From positions 162,551,502 through 162,615,501 of the forward strand of contig NC_080541.1 in the NCBI RefSeq assembly GCF_028640845.1: a DNA stretch of 64,000 bases, written 5' to 3'. The stretch comes from Ahaetulla prasina (Eukaryota; Chordata; Lepidosauria; Squamata; Colubridae). Positions 24,468-35,942 of the stretch are shown here, one piece after another; positions within the stretch are counted from its first letter, which is position 1; each line of letters opens with the position of its first letter. The notes beneath the pieces were generated by a model, which did not search any database, had not been told where the DNA came from, and saw only the letters and a program-made list of their open reading frames with translations. The translations under genes were made by a program, and so were the position numbers.

Positions 24468-24620
24468 CTTCCGTAAGCAACATTCCCTGCCTTCCGGCTC
24501 TGATGGGTAAGGTGGATGTAACCAGGAAGAGACGGTCATTCAGATATACTGGTCCCTAGCCATGAAGGGATTTAAAGGTGACAAATAGCACCCATCAGCA
24601 AATAGGCAGTCAATGCAGTT
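24468..24620 (-). mobile_element. Old antisense L2-like LINE, right part, split by L1
   Basis: Continuation of the copy at 21720-21861. The run ACTGGTCCCTAGCCATGAAG is the reverse of the TFKALHG/GPGYLRD coding segment of the L2-like family. No open frame remains. Confidence 0.65.
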
Positions 24621-24759
24621 GATGAAAAAGGGGTGACACATGTATATTGCATAGAATTCTGTACAATTATACAAAAGCCCAACAGGTACAGAGCAATAAT
24701 GTTCTCAATCAATGGTGAAAACCAATTTTTTTACTATCTTTTTTTAAAAAAAATATTTT

Positions 24760-25044
24760 TACTGTAGGCGTGGCTTGGTGGGCGTGGCAGGGGAAGGACA
24801 CTGCAAAATCTCCATTCCCACCCCACTCCAAGGGAAAGATACTGCAAAATCCCCATTCCCACCCCACTCCAAGGGCAGGATACTGCAAAATCTCCATTCC
24901 CACCCCACTCTGGAGTCAACCAGAGATGGTAATTGCCGGTTCTCCAAACTATTCAAAATTTCCGCTACCGGTTCTCTGAACTGCTCAAAATTTCCACTAC
25001 CAGTTCTCCAGAACCTGTCAGAAGTTGCTGGATTTCACCCTTGT
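24760..25044. mobile_element. hAT-type element with triplicated internal module
   Basis: Same family as 14698-14929 (GGCTTGGTGGGCGTGGCAGG start, GCTGGATTTCACCC end). An internal module (TACTGCAAAATCTCCATTCC followed by CACCCCACTCCAAGGG) is present three times in tandem at about 24798-24911, and the AATTTCC-CTACC-GGTTCTC module twice at about 24954-25015. The repeats create long open frames on both strands, which are not genes. The left end is lost in poly(T/A). Confidence 0.8.
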
Positions 25045-25721
25045 TCTCAGTGGACATAATGTTTCACAGAGCAGGCCCAGCTACCATAAAGTCATGTATC
25101 CCACAAATTGACAGTGCATTATAGTTGGGATCTGAGAACATTAACGTTCCCAGAGAACAACATAAGCCACATAAACAGAAATATAGGTCAATCTGGCTCC
25201 TGTACAATTGGTCAAGAAATGATGGGCTACATATATTGGCAATCTTAGCTGAATCCCAGCTAAGAAACATACATCTCATTTCCAGCACAGTATTATTATT
25301 AATCGTTTCCTTTTCTTTTTTTCTTGATTGCGTTTGTATCTTTTGTTTGACCTGGAAAATTGTGGCTAATGATAACTACAGTTTAACAATGAAACAATTT
25401 TTCATTCACTTTATAAGCCAGGAGTTAATATTATAGTAAATATGATCAGTGAATCCAAAATAATTCTCTTCCTTCTGATGAATAAGGATGACTTTTTAGC
25501 TTTGCCTTGGTTTTAAGAGCTTGATTTTTTGTTTGTTTGTTTTGTATTAATATCAATTGTTTAATCATTACTTCAAAAAAATAAAAATTGATCAGGAACA
25601 ACCTTTTTCACAAAATAGCAGAATACAAAATTCTATCCATGGAATTAGAAAGTTTTTATTGTAATTTAATGAAACGCACAAAAAACTGAAATGCTCAAAA
25701 ATAAAATTATATGTTAAGAAT

Positions 25722-26283
25722 GAGCCATGGTGGTGCAGTGGTTAGAGTGCACTATTGAAGGCTACTTCTGCTGACTGCTGACTGCAATTTGGCAGTTCAA
25801 ATCTCACCAGGCTCAAGGTTGACTCAACCTTCCATCCTTGGTGGGTAAAATGAGGACCCAAATTGTTGGGGGCAATATGCTGACTCTGTAAAACCGCTTA
25901 GAGAGGGCTGTAAAGCACTATGAATCCAATGGTGGGTTGCTACCAGTTCTACCCGGTTCAGGTGAACCATTAGTGGCGATGGTGAAATGAGAGTGTATTG
26001 GTTCGCTCCGACTGTCAGCTGGGCCCTCCCGCCTACCCCGAGCTATCCCTACCTATATTCATTCATTTTTAACCCAGCTGATAGGCATGGCAGAACGGAT
26101 TGCTGTGCCTCAGCTGTTTGGAAATGGAATGCACTTGTGCAGAGCACAAGTTTGGTATGCGTGAGAGCGAAGCGAGCACGTGCGAGCAAATTGCATGCAA
26201 ATCACGTGTGCGAAGCGAACTGATGGTAACACCGGTTGAAATCCACCACTGTGTAAAGCGGTATATAAGTGCTATTGCTATCT
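25722..26283 (+). mobile_element. tRNA-derived SINE interrupted by a hAT element
   Basis: The head GAGCCATGGTGGTGCAGTGG TTAGAGTGC carries an A-box-like motif and GGCAGTTCAAATCTC a B box of tRNA-type pol III promoters. The body continues to 25926. A hAT element (25927-26251) follows, and then the SINE tail AAGCGGTATATAAGTGCTAT with (TTGCTA) end. The same SINE is at 51869-52205 and, reversed, 61765-62000. The tail resembles L2 tails, suggesting mobilisation by an L2-type LINE (inference). Confidence 0.85.
25927..26251. mobile_element. hAT element nested in a SINE, 325 bp
   Basis: Left end CAATGGTGGGTTGCTACC and right end GGTTGAAATCCACCACTG are inverted hAT termini; the interior is CpG-rich with GAGCGAAGCGAGCACGTGCG. 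It splits the SINE just before its tail. No clean 8-bp duplication remains. Confidence 0.75.
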
Positions 26284-26819
26284 AGAATTTCATTTTGTAT
26301 CATTTTTCTTTTTTACAACCCTGTAGTCCCTTAATTCGGGGTAGTTTAATAGAAAAAGTGGACACTTCACTGCTTCCTAAATCAGAAGGGAATTCATCTG
26401 AGAAAACATTGTCTTAAAATAATGTTGCAGCAGTATTTGGGGGGAATAATGCGAATCAAAGCTATTGGTCCTCCTGACTGATTTATAACATTTTCACTCA
26501 ACTTTTTCAGCCTTAAAACAATTGCAAAGCATACTGGAGGATGATGCATGATTTCAAAATGCTATTGTTGATCTTTCAATATTCATTTTAATATTATGGA
26601 ATTCCTTTTCAGTTTCTTCAGAGAAAGCTTACTCATTTGCATATATCTTTTAAGCTTTAAAAACTCTGCCTCCCTCTCTCTCTGATTTTTTTTTCCTTCC
26701 CTCAATTTTTTGGCCTCTTCAAATACTCGTACAAATACTTTCAAATATGCTTTATTCGTGCCAGCTGTAAAAAGGTTTAGAAAATTCATAATCAGCATAA
26801 ATTAATCCAACACTTGTTT

Positions 26820-27600
26820 ATGACCACTTGATAGAATGAATTTTATCAATACATATAACAGCGAAAACCACTCACTCATTAATCACAAAATCTCCAGAAC
26901 TGTAAAGCCTACAAACTTGAAATTTGCCACATATGTTCCTCTTGGCTTCTAGGTGCTCACTAAGAAAGGATTTTTTGAAATGACCATCAGAGCATTAGTA
27001 TTTCCTATATTATGATTAACATGCTCTGATGCTAAGGAGTTCTACTCCCCCTCCCCACCTGAAAAGAAATCTGTTCCAAATGCAAAACACAAGCAGAGGA
27101 GAGGAGTTTCACTTTCAGTTTTACTTTCACAACAGGAAGCAGCTTTAATACAGAATACTTGAGCTAAGCCACAGCCAGTCTCCTTCCTGTCTCCTTGCTC
27201 ACACAGCAAATACTGTTTCACTTTCGAAACAGCCCTCTGATGCTAAAGGGTTCTACTCCCCCTCCCCACCTGAAAAGAAATCTGTTCCATGCTCTGATGC
27301 TAAGGAGTTCTACTCCACCTCCCCACCTGAAAAGAAATCTGTTCCAAATGCAAAACATAAGCAGCTGAGAGGAGTTTCACTTTCAGTTTCACTTTCACAG
27401 CAGCAGCCAGAGGATAGGATAGGAAGGCTTCTATGAGGCAAGCCTGAGGGAGAGAAGGGGGATAGGATAGGGTTCTGTGGGGGAAGGCTGAGGGAGAGAA
27501 GGGGATAGGAAGGCCGATAGTAACTACCCATTAATTTTCAAGCTGTAAGTGTCGATTTATTAAGCCCGATTACATAGTTGCCTAGCGAAGCACGGTTATC
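26820..27600. repeat. Unclassified repeat with a thrice-repeated segment
   Basis: The segment GCTCTGATGCTAAGGAGTTC TACTCCCCCTCCCCACC recurs at about 27022, 27235 and 27291, each followed by TGAAAAGAAATCTGTTCC. The unit with GAGGAGTTTCACTTTCAG occurs twice. The right edge reads TAGCGAAGCACGGTTATCC AGATAGT, which resembles the 3' end of Helitron-like elements, but no terminal hairpin or partner end was established, so the class is left open. Confidence 0.5.
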
Positions 27601-28161
27601 CAGATAGTACACTATATAACATACCCTTTCACAATTACAAGCAACACACGCAAAGCCGTGATTATCATATCTCCTATGGCTTACTGATTCTAAATCTAAA
27701 TTCTAAGTTTAGTCATTATTGTATGTAATTCAAACTGTTTTGTTTGCAACATACCAGCAATTTGACAACAACTCTCTAGGAAGCATTTATCTCTTAATTT
27801 GTAGATGAATTTATGAAACAGCCTCATTCCCTATATCAGTGTTTATCAAGACACCTGAGGAATTCTGGGAGTTGAAGTCGATAAATCTTAAAAGTTTTAA
27901 GGTTGAAGAAACTGCCCAATTTGATGACAGATTGAATTACAGTCAGGAGATCTTTGGGAATGCCTGCTGTCTATCAGCTGTTTCTATAATGCTAACTCTT
28001 TCCTCAGTGATGTTGTTTACTCATTAGTGGCATTTGCTGACCTTTCATAAGCATATTTAAACAAGTTACGTATAAAATGCCTAAAATTTATTTCTGTAAT
28101 GTGTATTAAGTAATACACTCCCCTCCATTTTTTTCTCAGCATGCCTTGCATTGTCATAGAT

Positions 28162-28533
28162 CAGTGATGGCTAACCTTTTCTGGGCCGTGTGCCGAAAGC
28201 GTGTGCCCCAACCCCCAAAATGCAATGCGTGTGTGTCCCCGCGCATGTGTCCTGCCTCTATGAATGCGTGAGCGCCCCCTGCATGCATCCTGTTCACACG
28301 CCCCTTCCCTGTGCACACACCCCTTTCCCTGCCCATGCGCATGCAGGCCCCCCTCCACACCCCATTCATGTGTGCACACTCCTGCATGTGCAGCAGAGAC
28401 GCAAAGACCAGCTGGCCAGCAAGAGGCATGCCTGCATGCGCAGCAGAGCTGAACTGGGGCAATGGCTCGCATGCCATCAGAGAGAGTTCTGCGTGCCACC
28501 TCTGGCACGCGTGCCGTAGGTTCGCTATCACGG
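28162..28533. mobile_element. Non-autonomous hAT element, 372 bp, perfect 8-bp target duplication
   Basis: It begins CAGTGATGGCTAACCTTTTC and ends AGGTTCGCTATCACGG, inverted termini. TCATAGAT flanks it exactly at 28154-28161 and 28534-28541. The interior is rich in GCATGCG-type motifs that produce long open frames on both strands; none resembles a transposase. Confidence 0.92.
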
Positions 28534-28639
28534 TCATAGATCACTGGTTTATGTTTGTGTATAAGAAATGACCAATAAAATTAAACTAAAGAAAAAAAAT
28601 GTGTACCTCAAACCAACTGAAGATCACTGTAAAGTTTTA

Positions 28640-29022
28640 TACAGCCAGTCCTCAACTTAACAACAGTTAATTTAATGACCATTCAGTTACAACAGCAGTA
28701 AGAAAAGTAAATTGTGACCATTTTTCACATGACCACTGCAGCATTCCCATGGTCACATAATCAAAATTCACACATTTGGCAACTGGCTCATATTTATGAC
28801 AGTTGTAGTGTCCCAGATTCATGTGATCACCTTTTGCAACCTCTGACAAGCAAAGTCAGTTGGGAAGCCAGATTCATTTAACAATCATTTTACTAACTTT
28901 AACAACTGTAGTGATTCATTTAACAACAGTGACAAGAAAGGCCATAAAATGGGGCAAAACTCACTTAATTGTTTAAATAACAGAAATTTTGGGCTCAACT
29001 ATCATAAATTAAGGACTATATG
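28640..29022. mobile_element. Tc1/mariner-type (Tigger-like) non-autonomous element
   Basis: Left end TACAGCCAGTCCTCAACTTA and right end ATTAAGGACTATATGTA are inverted repeats with TA at each edge. The body carries the familiar snake repeat text (TGACCATTTTTCACATGACC, TGGGAAGCCAGATTCATTTA). It has no coding capacity. It is the same TIR family as 32690-33415. Confidence 0.75.
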
Positions 29023-29997
29023 TATATTGATTTTCTTTCCCCCCAAAACTCAAGAACAATGCAAAGAAACTATTTTACACATATAAATAAGAATAATTTA
29101 AGTAATGCAACTATTACTATAATTAATACAATTTAAGTAATGCAAATGAGCTTTTAAGGGATCACTTAAGACTATTGTAATATATTATAGTAATAACTAT
29201 AGTTATTTTATCAGAAAAGGCCTGAATCAGAAAGTCCTTTCCTTTTTAACTGATTATAAGACTGCAGTATATCAAACTGAAATGTCTAATGCTGCAACAA
29301 TTTTACTTTACTTTTAAAGGAACTTAATTTTTTGTATTATTGGATAATTAATACTTTTTCACTATTTCAATATGCTTGTGTTTGAATTCTTGGATGAAAG
29401 CTTCCCAAAATTGTCTGGAAGTCAAATTTAATAAAATAAATAAAATCGCCAGAGTACATTTTAATGTGACAGGACTCTTTTCCTTGGTCCAGTCAGATGG
29501 AAGAATTTGAAATTTCAACTTTAATACTGGGGTTTGCATCAGTCCGAACTGTAAAACAGATTTGCTTGGAAAAAAAAAACAGGCTAATTCCTTGGACTGT
29601 TAAAAAAAAAAACCAAAAAATCCTAAGCTTAAATAATGTACAATATAACTTGTCTATTTAGCTGTAATGCTAAACCAAACTTTGTGAGAATGTTTTTACA
29701 TAAAAATAAAAGCTTCTCTCCTGCTGGGACAGAAAAGCACAGTGATTTGAAGCTCATGGGCATTATTCTCATTCATCAGGCTGAAGAGTGGCATCAGGAG
29801 CAAACACACAGAGAAAGACCTTAACAAAAGAATTGGAGTGAGTCAACAATCTGCCTAGCCAACATATTCAACAACATACACTGCATATCAATCTCCTGCC
29901 TGGCCTTATGAAAATAGGAAAACATTTTGCATAGAAGTTGCTCAAGATACCTAGGGAATAATACAAATTTATTCTTTGCAATATAACCACTATAGTG

Positions 29998-30127
<130 letters not shown>

Positions 30128-30300
30128 CATTTATATCCCGCCCTTCTCCAAAGACTCAGGGCGGCTTACATTGTGTACATTACATTAGCGGGCAAGGCCC
30201 CCTCCCCACCTTCCTTGAGAGGCAGGCTCTCAGTTTCAATCAACATTCAAGCTGAGGAGGCAGAGTTGAGTTCAAGGAGATTACCCCCAACATTCTACCT
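30128..30300 (-). mobile_element. L2-type LINE 3' end, antisense
   Basis: On the minus strand: GCCGCCCTGAGTCTTTGGAG AAGGGCGGGATATAAATGT, then the AAAT tail. The GCCGCCCT/AGGGCGG stem is the same 3' hairpin as at 60389-60418. Upstream sequence to about 30300 probably belongs to the element but is not coding. Confidence 0.75.
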
Positions 30301-32479
30301 TTTGTCTAGGCAGAAAAAGTGTTGGTCTTTTTAAAATTAAAGAGATAAGCCGGAAACTGAAGCTGTGGAAGAGAAATGGCATTCATTCCTTCTTCCCAGC
30401 TACTTCAGAAATAATCAACTGGAGTGGATCTGGAGGGGGAAGTCCAGGGATAATTTAAAACAGAGGGATATCTGTTTCTGTCTTTTTCTGAAAGAATAGG
30501 TGAAAAATATGTAGCTAAAAATGCTGCATACAATTCATTTTTATTTTGACTGTGTGGGCTTAAGTCTAATATTTTGTGTTTGGAGCTTATATTCTACGTA
30601 CCAGCTCAGTAATTGTGTGCTTTTATTTATTTATAACGCTTTTAATACCACAATATTTTGCAGAGATACGTGCAATTTAGAGCCTTCTCATACAATGTTG
30701 GTCCTAAAATATGATTGGACCAAGCATCATCTTGCAGTTTGTCTAAAATCTTCTATTTCCTTCATACTTTGATGGAAGAACTTTTTAAATGGTGGCCTGC
30801 TATTTAAATTGCACTATATTTCCTCAGCCTTGCCACCGAATGCTTCACATGTACTATAACAAATTAAAACTAAAAAGGGATTTTTTTTTACATTCATTTT
30901 TAAAAATTGATTTTAGTGCTTGCTTGCAAGAATGGTCTATTTCCCCCAAAAAGGAAAGGATTCTGCTAGCTACATGTCTCAGAAGATAGTGCTACATCAA
31001 TCACTCTTTTCTATTTAATAAAAAAAAATCAGAAAAGAAATAATGGGTTATAAAGCCCTCTTTGCCATATATTGACAAAGCTCAATAGGCAATGGCAGCA
31101 GAATCAAGGCAGAAACCAAGATGAAATGTGACGGTAGGCAGCTTTGTAGGAATAGGAGGTTGGGAATTCCAATCTTTCATCCTACCACCTAGGTCACCTT
31201 GGGACAACCACAAAAATAAACTGTTTTTGATTAGTGTCTAAAAACAATTTATATATTTTTCTTCCTGATTATTTCTAAAAAGTGTACTTGTTAGATCCAT
31301 GACATCCAATATTCATATCCAGTTATTTTTCTGTTACAGAACTCCGTCAGGTTTTAATATTACGAACAGTCTACTGTTATCAAGGCATCCAAGTTATTCT
31401 AAACGTTTTCTTTATGGTAAGGTTATAACATATTCTTTTATGTGAGGGAATTTAACTTTTAAGGAAAGTGTTCTCTCTAGTATATAATGTTCTATGGACC
31501 ATTTTAGGATGCTATTGGCATAGCTCCTCTCCTCCAGTCCTTAGCCACTTAAAGGCCACTATGCTTCACACATTGTGAAAGATGTTTGTTTCAAGCCAGT
31601 CTCTAGGCTGCTTCCACGGTAAGAGAGATAGTTCAGTGAGAATAGTGATTGTAAAGAGTCAGTCAAATTCATCACTCTATTACTTGTAAGTAAAGAAAAG
31701 AAGTTGCTTCTGGTTTTATACGTGCAATCTTTCTGCTGTGAGGGCCACCAATTTTGTTTTTTCAGGTTTTTTTAAATTAGTCTTCTGGTGTTTGCAGGAA
31801 ATTAGCTATGATTGCAATAAAGGTGGAGTGCTGAAATTCCTTCCTTTTATTTTTGGGAATTTATAGAGGGTTTCTCCTCCCCCAATAAAATGACTTTCAG
31901 AGGCTATTCTCTTGCTCATTAAAACAACAACAACATATCAAATTTATTTCTACAATTTAGCAATGTCCCACTAAGATGGGAGCAATCTAACATAAAGCAG
32001 GCAGGCACCCAACCCAACACTGAGCCTATCACCCATCCTTGCTCTACAAAATGTGAATCAAAAGTGGCTGTTGTGGTCCTAATACTAAGAAATAATATAC
32101 AGCCATAACTTAAAAAGTGCTCAATAAATTTGACTGTTCTTTTCCTGAATAAAATTATCAACCCTGTTATTAGAGAAATATATATTCAGCCAACAAGTGT
32201 AGCCAGCATTGTCTTGATCAATAAGAAACAGAGCTGCATTATCTTTGTATTAAAAGCAAGTAGCTAAAAAGGCACCTGTGCTTAATTTAAACTTAGGATA
32301 AAATGACAACAGATTTGCTTTTCAGTGTTTAAATGAGATTTGATTTGATCAGTATGTAAAACTGAATTAAAGGTCTAGCCTGGATGATTTGATTTGATCT
32401 AATTCAAGGTAGAAGAAGAATCAAATGCTGAGGATTCCAAATGAATAAATAGAAATAATTTTTCCAAAGTCAAAAGTTA

Positions 32480-32560
32480 TAAGCCGTTCAGAGTCACTTT
32501 GATAGAGAGATAGGTAGTATATAAATTTAATAAATAAAATTAAATCAATAAATAAAAAAG
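32480..32560 (+). repeat. L2-type tail
   Basis: AAGCCGTTCAGAGTCACTTT then GATAGGTAGTATATAAATTT AATAAATAA: decayed hairpin, ATATAAAT and (AAAT)n, the usual 3' end of squamate L2-type elements. Confidence 0.6.
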
Positions 32561-32689
32561 TCAGAATTTATTCTACAGTGAGTGTGAAACATGAAGCAGA
32601 GCAAGATCAAGGCCATGGCCATAGCAGTAAGTGTGGGATAAGCAGTGAGTGTAATTTTGTTTGATAGGTGAATTTATTATTTCCGATTA

Positions 32690-33415
32690 CAGGCAGTCTC
32701 TGAGTTACAAATGTGATATGCCCCTAAATCCGTCTTTAAGTAAAATTTGTAGGCAAGTATGAACAGATAGATATGGTTCTTATTTAGCAACAGCCATATA
32801 TTTGTCTTAGTATATAGTATATAGTTTACTTTTACCTTGAAGTAGATATTAAGGAAGGTTGTACAAAGCTGTACAATGGTCTTGTAGCAGCTGAAACCCT
32901 CGGTAACAGTACAGTAAACTTTGATGAACCTTTCTCTAATTAGGAACTTGTTCTTCTAATTTTGCAATCCCTGTTTTATGAGTGGAAAGGCTTCAGCTAA
33001 CTCTTCTGCCAAACCCCCTTTCGATTCTGGAGGTTTTAGGTCCTGTTCTTCTTCTCAAATGCTTTTCGGTTGTGATAGTTTTTCTTTTCTTTGATGCATC
33101 ACCAGCACTTCCATCAGATTTTCCCTTTGAACGCATAGTTACAAAGTAAAGAAGAGAAATATTTAAGCCAAATACAAAGGCAAACACTCAACCCAGTGTT
33201 AAATGCCAATGTGGTCTCACTTAAAATGGTGGATGGCATTCTGTTTCCTTGAGCCAACAAAATACTGAAGGCGCACAACCTTTTCATAAGTGTTACACCA
33301 ACTCGTGCATACATTCATTATTAACTTAAAATTTTAATATGATAGGCTTTATGGCAACATGTTCATAAGTATTAGTTGTCCATAAATCAGATGTTCTTAA
33401 CTTAGGGACTATCTG
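32690..33415 (-). mobile_element. Tigger-like (pogo) element with transposase remnant, 726 bp
   Basis: Left terminus CAGGCAGTCTCTGAGTTAC and right terminus CTTAACTTAGGGACTATCTG are inverted repeats, flanked on both sides by TA (32688-32689 and 33416-33417), the Tc1/mariner target duplication. The minus strand encodes a transposase N-terminus (32993-33136). The rest of the transposase is deleted, so it depends on a full copy elsewhere. Confidence 0.8.
32993..33136 (-). pseudogene. Tigger-type transposase, N-terminal fragment
   Basis: The peptide MRSKGKSDGSAGDASKKRKT continues ITTEKHL and resembles the start of Tigger/pogo transposases (a basic K-S-D-x-KKRK leader before the helix-turn-helix DNA-binding domain). 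The frame ends at a stop after about 48 residues; no DDE catalytic core follows in any frame. Confidence 0.6.
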
Positions 33416-33838
33416 TACAAATGTATGGCTAGCTAATGATAGCAAACCCTCAGTTTTCAATGTAAATGTGAAAGGTATTTTAACTAAACAAGATATTATT
33501 TAAATGGACATATTATTCTTTATTTTGAAAGAAAAGGTTGGTCTTCCTAAATAAGTTTTTTCACTTTCTAAGATCATTTAAAGTGAATACTCTGTAATTG
33601 CTATTTTAAAAAGTTGCCAGTAAAATATTTTCTCTCTCTTTGAGAAGAGAAAATATTGATTTTTGTGAGTGTGCACCCTACGTAGCAAAAATTGATTTCA
33701 GAGGTTTTCTGTTATTATGTGAGATCCATCTATGCTGCAGGCATTTTCTGTTTGAGGTTTTTTTTTTAAACATTCCATATTTCTTTAAATTCCATATTAT
33801 TCTCATAGTATGAATTAATAAAGAAGTAGTAAAGCCTT

Positions 33839-34120
33839 ATGGAGATATTGTACCTAACGGCAGATAAACCCAATGTGCTGGACAACGAATCACAGATTTT
33901 ACCTCAGATATTTTCCTTGGTTGCCAGTGGTATGAAATGTAATTATCATTTTTGCACAAACCAACAGGTGCATTTCTTCACTGTTTTTGTTTTCAGAAAT
34001 TATTGGGGGAAAAAACTACCAGAAATTTTTTTAGCTGATGAACCAGCAACTGGTGCTTTTAGGATGATGCGTCCAAAGACAAATGACCCACAAGAAGAGG
34101 AAAAACTGATAGAGGATTAG
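33839..34120 (+). other. Small open frame of unknown status
   Basis: A 93-residue frame. Its second half (about 33998-34120) follows a good acceptor-like TTTTTGTTTTCAG and reads NYWGKKLPEIFLADEPATGA then FRMMRPKTNDPQEEEKLIED and a stop, which looks more protein-like than the first half. It could be a terminal exon of an unknown plus-strand transcript or chance. I do not recognise it and found no partner exon. Confidence 0.2.
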
Positions 34121-35369
34121 GTTTGCTTACAATACACCCTCACATTTGTTTTAATATGATCGATTTGTATACATCAATTTGTATATATTACTTTCACTCA
34201 TAAAGCTCTAGTACTTGTGATTCATTAGCCCTAAAAAGACTTAGTTATTATTAAAACCAAAGTGCTCACTTACTCTTTCGATCTTTTCAATCCTGAGCTT
34301 TTAACCATTGTAGCTGTACTCTATGGGGGACTCATCTATCTTCTCTGACACCTAAGAATTCATCACAATACTAAGAATGTTTATACATTTATTTATATCT
34401 AGTTAAGAGTTAAGCTATGCATCTAGGGAGGTGGTGTAAGTAATACCTATTGGAGGCTTTACTAGAAAACACTTCCAAACGAGTCTCTTCTTCTAAAATC
34501 CCTTGTATAATTTAACCCATATGATTTTAAATACTGTGCAGACCACCCACAAAATACTAGTGAAAGACATTATTCTTCAAAGAAAGCCAATGAAACAGTC
34601 TCTGGAAGGATCAAAATGTTTCCAAAGAGCCTAGATTTTATAGCTACTTCAACAATAAGTCCTTTTAGCTCTCAATTTCACACAAAATTCTCACAAATTC
34701 ACACATATGCACAAATGTGACATGCTCCCAATAAACGGATGGTTACCCTGACTACAATTTTCAGGGCAGTCAGTGTATCTCAAGATGTTTTATAATTAAG
34801 TGTGTGACCACTAGATTTACTTATTTTATGGGCTTAGATGTAACCACTCACTGGCAGTCCAAGGTGAGAAGGAAATGCATGCAGGTAAATCAGCAAATTG
34901 ATGAAGCAGGAAACAACCACAAAGCAATGCAGTAAAAGGAACATATGTTCTGCTATAGAAGTATCAGATCAAATTTTTATTAAAGTCATACACCAGCATA
35001 TAGTAAAAATCTATTTAGTAGCTTTACTTATAAGAATTTATTAGTACACAGTTTCTCAACCTCAGCAATTTTAAGATGTGTGGACTTTTTAAAGCTAAAA
35101 AGGAAAGGACAAAACTTGCTTAAGAACAACTTCTACCAGTTAAATTCATTGGTACAGTTTGTAGATCATTTCAGATTTTCTGAAAAAGAGACAAAGGACA
35201 AGTCTGAACAAGTCCCTGCAGTTTTCTCTGCAAAAGGTTTTAGAAGTGGTTTGCCATTTTCTCCTCCTTTGCATTGGAAAGAATGACTGGCCCAAGGTCA
35301 TCCAACTGGCTTTGTGTCTAATGGACTAGAATGGGTGTTGGCTTACCTGATATGCCCCTTCTTGGAGAA

Positions 35370-35505
35370 GTGGGAACGCCAGTCAGATGTGGGTTTTCCC
35401 TCCTGTCCCTCTGCAAGGACCGAGTTTGCTAATTTGTTTAGCCCCGCTTCTTCCTCTCCTCCCCAGCTTTTCAGCGAGGACGGGTAGCATACTGTCGTGT
35501 CTACC
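35370..35505. repeat. DIRS inverted terminal repeat, left
   Basis: Inverted copy of 43012-43150, readable from GTGGGAACGCCAGTCAGATG to GTCGTGTCTACC with a handful of mismatches and one small length difference. Shared landmarks are GCTAATTTGTTTAGCCCCGC and CCCCAGCTTTTC. Confidence 0.92.
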
Positions 35506-35580
35506 TGAAATGATAAACAATTAGTAGCCACCCAACCTGACACCCCAGGACCGGGAAGGAGCCCCAGGGTGGGGCTGACT

Positions 35581-35666
35581 GGTGTTCCCACTTCTCCAAG
35601 AAGGGGCGTATCAGGTAAGCCAGCGCCCATTCTCTCTGTAAGTGGGAATGCCAGTCAGATGTGGGA
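35581..35666. repeat. DIRS internal complementary region (ICR)
   Basis: The first half (TTCCCACTTCTCCAAGAAGG GGCGTATCAGG) is the reverse complement of the left outer end near 35345-35377. The second half (CTCTCTGTAAGTGGGAATGC CAGTCAGATG) is the reverse complement of the right outer end near 43128-43159. The join between the halves, around AGCGCCCATTCTCTCTG, gives the terminal bases of the element as if head and tail met in a circle. Confidence 0.92.
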
Positions 35667-35759
35667 CATACCAAAGCTGGTGTCCTCCTCGGATGGGAAT
35701 GTGTTGGCTCCTGGAGACTAGTCGGCAAGAACTTGTTGCAGAACCCTTCTGCTGAATGC

Positions 35760-35880
35760 AGCGTCAGCAGACCCATACGCATCGAGTCAGTAATGACTGA
35801 TAAATGGTGTCGGCATGGACCATGTGGCCACTTTGCAAATATCCAGTAATGATGCTTGCGTATTCCAGGCCACAGTGTGG
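35760..35880 (-). pseudogene. DIRS tyrosine recombinase, C-terminal part
   Basis: The minus-strand frame HTVAWNTQASLLDICKVATW continues SMPTPFISHY, then after a stop AYGSADAAFSRRVLQQVL. The pattern (H..A....S..DICK.ATWS....F..HY) fits the C-terminal catalytic half of DIRS recombinases, with the second catalytic block and Tyr region. It stands next to the ICR, as in other DIRS elements. It is interrupted by a stop codon. Confidence 0.7.
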
Positions 35881-35942
35881 CCGAGATGCGGAGTGGAATT
35901 GGAAGAGCCTGTCGTTGATATGCTGAAGCGATCGTCACCTGT

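Noticed and set aside
24709..25059. Frames repeating WEWGFCSI- or SPFPPHSK-type peptides
   Set aside because: Translations of the triplicated module of a hAT-type element.
25722..25830. Possible tRNA gene (A-box and B-box motifs)
   Set aside because: It is the head of a SINE present three times in the window; no cloverleaf with acceptor and anticodon stems is intact.
27310..27531. Pro/Ser-rich 73-residue frame
   Set aside because: Produced by GGGGGATAGGATAGG-type and direct repeats in an unclassified repeat.
28154..28571. Two overlapping 127-residue frames and several opposite-strand frames
   Set aside because: They lie wholly inside a hAT element with perfect 8-bp duplication and consist of CGCATGC-type repeats; no transposase motif.
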